Shown here: piece by piece, positions 61,857 to 64,000 of the stretch
How the letters are laid out: each line of letters begins with the position of its first letter
How positions within the stretch are numbered: the first letter of the stretch is position 1
Assembly: GCF_003591515.1 (NCBI RefSeq)
Contig: NZ_QZCG01000003.1
Location: 1 to 64,000, forward strand
Source of the DNA: Paracoccus onubensis
Lineage (GTDB): Bacteria > Pseudomonadota > Alphaproteobacteria > Rhodobacterales > Rhodobacteraceae
Direction: 5' to 3'
Length of the DNA stretch: 64,000 bases
Notes under the pieces: model-generated
Told to the model about the DNA's origin: nothing
The model's database searches: none
The model's input: only the letters and a program-made list of their open reading frames with translations
Position numbers and translations under genes: made by a program

Positions 61857-62489
61857 TTAGATTTCAACACTTTCGGAGATGGCAAGCGCGTCTTCTAGGT
61901 CCACGCCCAGATACCGGACCGTGCTGTCCATCTTGGTGTGTCCCAGAAGAAGCTGAACGGCGCGCAGGTTCCCCGTCTTCCGATAGATCTCCGCGACTTT
62001 CGTCCGGCGCATGGAGTGAGTTCCGTAGGATGTGGGGTCCAGGCCGATGGATGACACCCAATCCCGCACGAGACGAGCGTACTGCCGTGTCGAGATGTGC
62101 AGGCGCTCATGGAAACGGCCCGGCCAGAGAAATTCCGAGCCGACCATCAACGGCTCTTCCATCCAGCGCGACAGCGATTTCCGCGTTCCTTCCGTGATCT
62201 CAAACCTGACCGGCCGTTGGGTCTTGCTTTGAATGATCGATGCACGTTCCTTGACCTGGCCGGAAGCGTAGACGTCGACGACCTTTAGTTTCACCAAGTC
62301 GCAGCCACGGAGCTTGCTGTCGACGGCCAAGTTGAAGAGGGCAAGGTCGCGATGGTTCCCGGCGATCTCTAGGCGAACGCGGATGGCCCAGACATGTTTC
62401 GGCAAAAGTGGGCGTTTCTGACCTATCAGGCGCCCCTTGTTCCAAGCAGGGCGGCAAGCGCGGATGGCAGGTAAGTTGGCAGTAGGCAT
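61857..62489 (-). CDS. small tyrosine recombinase
   Basis: A 210-aa tyrosine recombinase with the catalytic set Arg (DSKLRGCDLVKLKV), His-x-x-Arg (THSMRRTK), His (LLLGHTKMDS) and Tyr (TVRYLGVDL). The core-binding domain is short (LLPKHVWAIRVRLEIAGNHR). It appears intact. ATG 62489 matches the usual start (MPTANLPAIRACRPAWNKGR); the longer frame from 62594 is unlikely. It presumably served mobility of this resistance island. Confidence 0.85.
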   Translation of the reverse strand: MPTANLPAIRACRPAWNKGRLIGQKRPLLPKHVWAIRVRLEIAGNHRDLALFNLAVDSKLRGCDLVKLKVVDVYASGQVKERASIIQSKTQRPVRFEITEGTRKSLSRWMEEPLMVGSEFLWPGRFHERLHISTRQYARLVRDWVSSIGLDPTSYGTHSMRRTKVAEIYRKTGNLRAVQLLLGHTKMDSTVRYLGVDLEDALAISESVEI

Positions 62490-62639
62490 GTTCTGTCCTC
62501 CAACCTCCTCGCCCAGCCTCGACACCAACCTCATGTTGGTGACACAGTATACCACATCAAGCCAGCCCACCGCGAAGGTCTGCTCCGAGCCCACTTCGAC
62601 AGATGCTGCAGAATAACTGAATGGCCGCTTCTCGGTCTT

Positions 62640-62757
62640 TGCTGTGCACTATTTTTGCGGTTGCCTTGTTCAGGCTTTTTCGGTGTGTCTTCCGTTGCGC
62701 GGAACCCAACCAGAATGCGGCTGTTCATGCCGCCGCCTTCAGATCGGAACGTGCATC
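62640..62757 (-). pseudogene. decayed second copy of the efflux-lspA junction with internal deletion
   Basis: On the minus strand the sequence reads DARSDLKAAA then stop, overlapped by ATG of MNSRIL, exactly like the junction at 63918-63950. MNSRIL then jumps to VGFRATEDTPKKPEQGN, which resembles the end of LspA (DGFRATKDKPGHQEQDQ). So most of lspA, about 400 bp, has been removed and the two ends joined. The surrounding 62490-62842 stretch holds no intact gene. Confidence 0.75.
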
Positions 62758-62842
62758 ACCGTTTTTGGATAAGTTCTGTCAGAAGGACACAATCAAAACG
62801 GTCATTTCTCATAAAGACTCTGACCCAGAGGTCATTGGAGTT

Positions 62843-63310
62843 CTAAGCTGCGGAATAGCTCGTAAAGACCTCGCTGCTACCATCCCGGCGGATCAAGAAC
62901 ACATCATAAGCTTCACGCTGATCTTCTGGGCCCATTCCAGGCGACCCATAAGGCATGCCAGGAACAGCGAGACCGACAGCATCTGGCCGTTCAGCCAACA
63001 GGCGGCGGATGTCGGCAACCGGCACGTGACCTTCGATCATGTAACCCTCAATCTCGCCCGTGTGGCACGATATCATTCTTTGCGGGATGCCATTGTCCAG
63101 CTTGTGACGCATCATGAGGGTCCCAAAGCTCCGCTCCTCGGTGACGCGAAAGCCCTCCTGCCTAAGAATGGCGACCCAGGCGCGACAGCAGCCGCAATTA
63201 GGGTCTTTGAGAACGTGGATTGTTGGTGCAGCTTGCGCAAATGCCGCAAGCGGCGCGGCGCTGGCAATGCCAGCGACGGCGGTCAAAATTTGGCGGCGCG
63301 TTATGTGCAT
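62843..63310 (-). CDS. DUF411 metal-binding periplasmic protein, copy 2
   Basis: A 155-aa exported protein: signal with RRQILTAVAGIASAAPLAAF, then LKDPNCGCCRAWVAILRQEG, SCHTGEIEGYMIEGHVPVAD and VPGMPYGSPGMG. Same signature as copy 1 but clearly diverged, so not a recent duplicate. ATG 63310 is preferred to 63334. It follows lspA on the same strand. Confidence 0.88.
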   Translation of the reverse strand: MHITRRQILTAVAGIASAAPLAAFAQAAPTIHVLKDPNCGCCRAWVAILRQEGFRVTEERSFGTLMMRHKLDNGIPQRMISCHTGEIEGYMIEGHVPVADIRRLLAERPDAVGLAVPGMPYGSPGMGPEDQREAYDVFLIRRDGSSEVFTSYSAA

Positions 63311-63411
63311 CGCATTTCTCCTTTTGAATAGCATGCCTTGGGCGGGACTTGGGTTGCGCAGTTGGGCGAACGTGCTGTCGAAGCCCTTTGCGGATGGTAT
63401 GCGGACATCGT

Positions 63412-63921
63412 TTATCTCCCCGTGATATTTCCCTCGCGTTGGTCTTGTTCCTGATGTCCCGGCTTGTCTTTCGTCGCGCGAAAGCCGTCCCAGAACAGCA
63501 GTGCCGCCCCACAGAAAATCGCCACGTCAGCGAGGTTGAAGGACGGCCAGTGGTATGTTCCGAAGTGAAAATCCAGAAAGTCAGGGACCGCCTGATAACG
63601 CAGCCGGTCGATGACATTGCCGAGCGCACCGCCGATGACCAGACCGAGAGCAGCAGCCGTCAGCCTGTTCGGCGCGCGCCATAACCAGATCAGCAGCCAT
63701 GCCATGATCGCGGTAGCAAGCACGACGAGACCCCACCAGGGCACGATCCCACCGAGCATGCCGAAGCTGACCCCATCGTTCAGGACACGAACGAGATTGA
63801 GAAAGGGCAGAACCTCGACCCCATGCTCAAGCGCCGGGGTGTTCAGGGCAAGCGCCTTGGTGCCCTGATCGAGACCGAAAGCTGCAATCGTGCAGACCGC
63901 CCCCAGAATGCGGCTGTTCAT
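63412..63921 (-). CDS. lspA: lipoprotein signal peptidase II
   Basis: A 169-aa inner-membrane aspartyl peptidase with four helices. Catalytic Asp residues are in GGALGNVIDRLRY and FNLADVAIFCG; LNDGVSFGML is the conserved loop. It cuts prolipoproteins. Such lspA genes ride with metal-efflux genes on mobile elements as extra copies. Its ATG overlaps the stop of the upstream efflux gene. Confidence 0.92.
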   Translation of the reverse strand: MNSRILGAVCTIAAFGLDQGTKALALNTPALEHGVEVLPFLNLVRVLNDGVSFGMLGGIVPWWGLVVLATAIMAWLLIWLWRAPNRLTAAALGLVIGGALGNVIDRLRYQAVPDFLDFHFGTYHWPSFNLADVAIFCGAALLFWDGFRATKDKPGHQEQDQREGNITGR

Positions 63922-64000
63922 GCCGCCACTTTCAGATCGGAACGCGCATCGCGGATGATCGCCCAGGAAGAATGCAAGAACAATCCTGCGATGCCGAAGG
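63918..64000 (-). CDS. 3' end of a probable cation efflux gene (partial)
   Basis: The last 26 codons, cut by the window edge: FGIAGLFLHSSWAIIRDARS then DLKVAA and TGA. The pattern (hydrophobic segment, S-S-W-x-I-I-R-D-A) fits the CDF-type cation transporters that precede lspA in metal resistance modules. Too little is visible for certainty. Confidence 0.6.
   Translation of the reverse strand, partial: FGIAGLFLHSSWAIIRDARSDLKVAA

Overview
The window looks like an alphaproteobacterial replicon of the Rhodobacterales type, most likely Paracoccus or a close relative. The grounds are high GC, alphaproteobacterial-looking proteins throughout, and a transposable siphophage of the kind known from Rhodobacter. 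Species cannot be fixed from this window alone.

Region 1 (1-10.1 kb) starts with an initiator tRNA-Met whose 3' half is overlapped by a large serine recombinase gene, a typical integration junction. It is followed by a DHA2-type MFS exporter, an OmpR/HisKA two-component system, and a divergent operon of three membrane sugar-transfer genes (ArnT-like GT39, polyprenyl-phosphate GT2, GtrA-like flippase). A 24-bp exact copy of the tRNA 3' part lies inverted near 9.75 kb.

Region 2 (about 10.1-52.5 kb) is a nearly complete transposable prophage with Mu-like replication and head genes but a siphovirus tail. In order: repeats and a Dam-type methylase; a LexA/S24-like repressor with an operator-covered early promoter; an early operon (ParB-like protein, MuA-like DDE transposase, MuB-like ATPase, small regulators, a DnaA-domain-IV protein, DUF3164, GemA, MT-A70 methylase, Mor-type activator); a low-GC cargo pair (DUF488 plus partner); a lysis cassette; terminase, portal and head genes; a tail module whose chaperone pair is joined by a well-formed -1 frameshift signal; tape measure; tip proteins; and fibre genes. 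An identical 24-bp element lies just before the lysis cassette and just before the protease/scaffold gene, which are the places of the late promoters Plys and PI in Mu. The fibre cluster ends with a sulfatase fused to RTX calcium-binding repeats. At the right end, where Mu carries mom, sit two low-GC genes: a HEPN-motif protein with zinc ribbons and a trypsin-like protease. These look like conflict/defence cargo.

Region 3 (52.7-64 kb) is a copper and heavy-metal resistance island. It holds a Cu P-type ATPase and CsoR repressor diverging from two operator palindromes, a CsoR-linked run of small exported proteins (Cys-rich protein, DUF411, cytochrome c, lipoprotein), and an opposite-strand operon (small Cys/His protein, multicopper oxidase, DsbA-like protein, DUF305, L,D-transpeptidase). 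After it come a broken P4-type integrase, a small tyrosine recombinase, a second DUF411 gene, lspA and the 3' end of a probable cation efflux gene. A decayed, internally deleted second copy of the efflux-lspA junction shows that this end has been rearranged.

The strongest leads are the phage-borne sulfatase-RTX fusion, the HEPN/zinc-ribbon plus trypsin-like protease pair, the duplicated late-promoter element, and the A_AAA_AAC frameshift site with its GC-only stem-loop.
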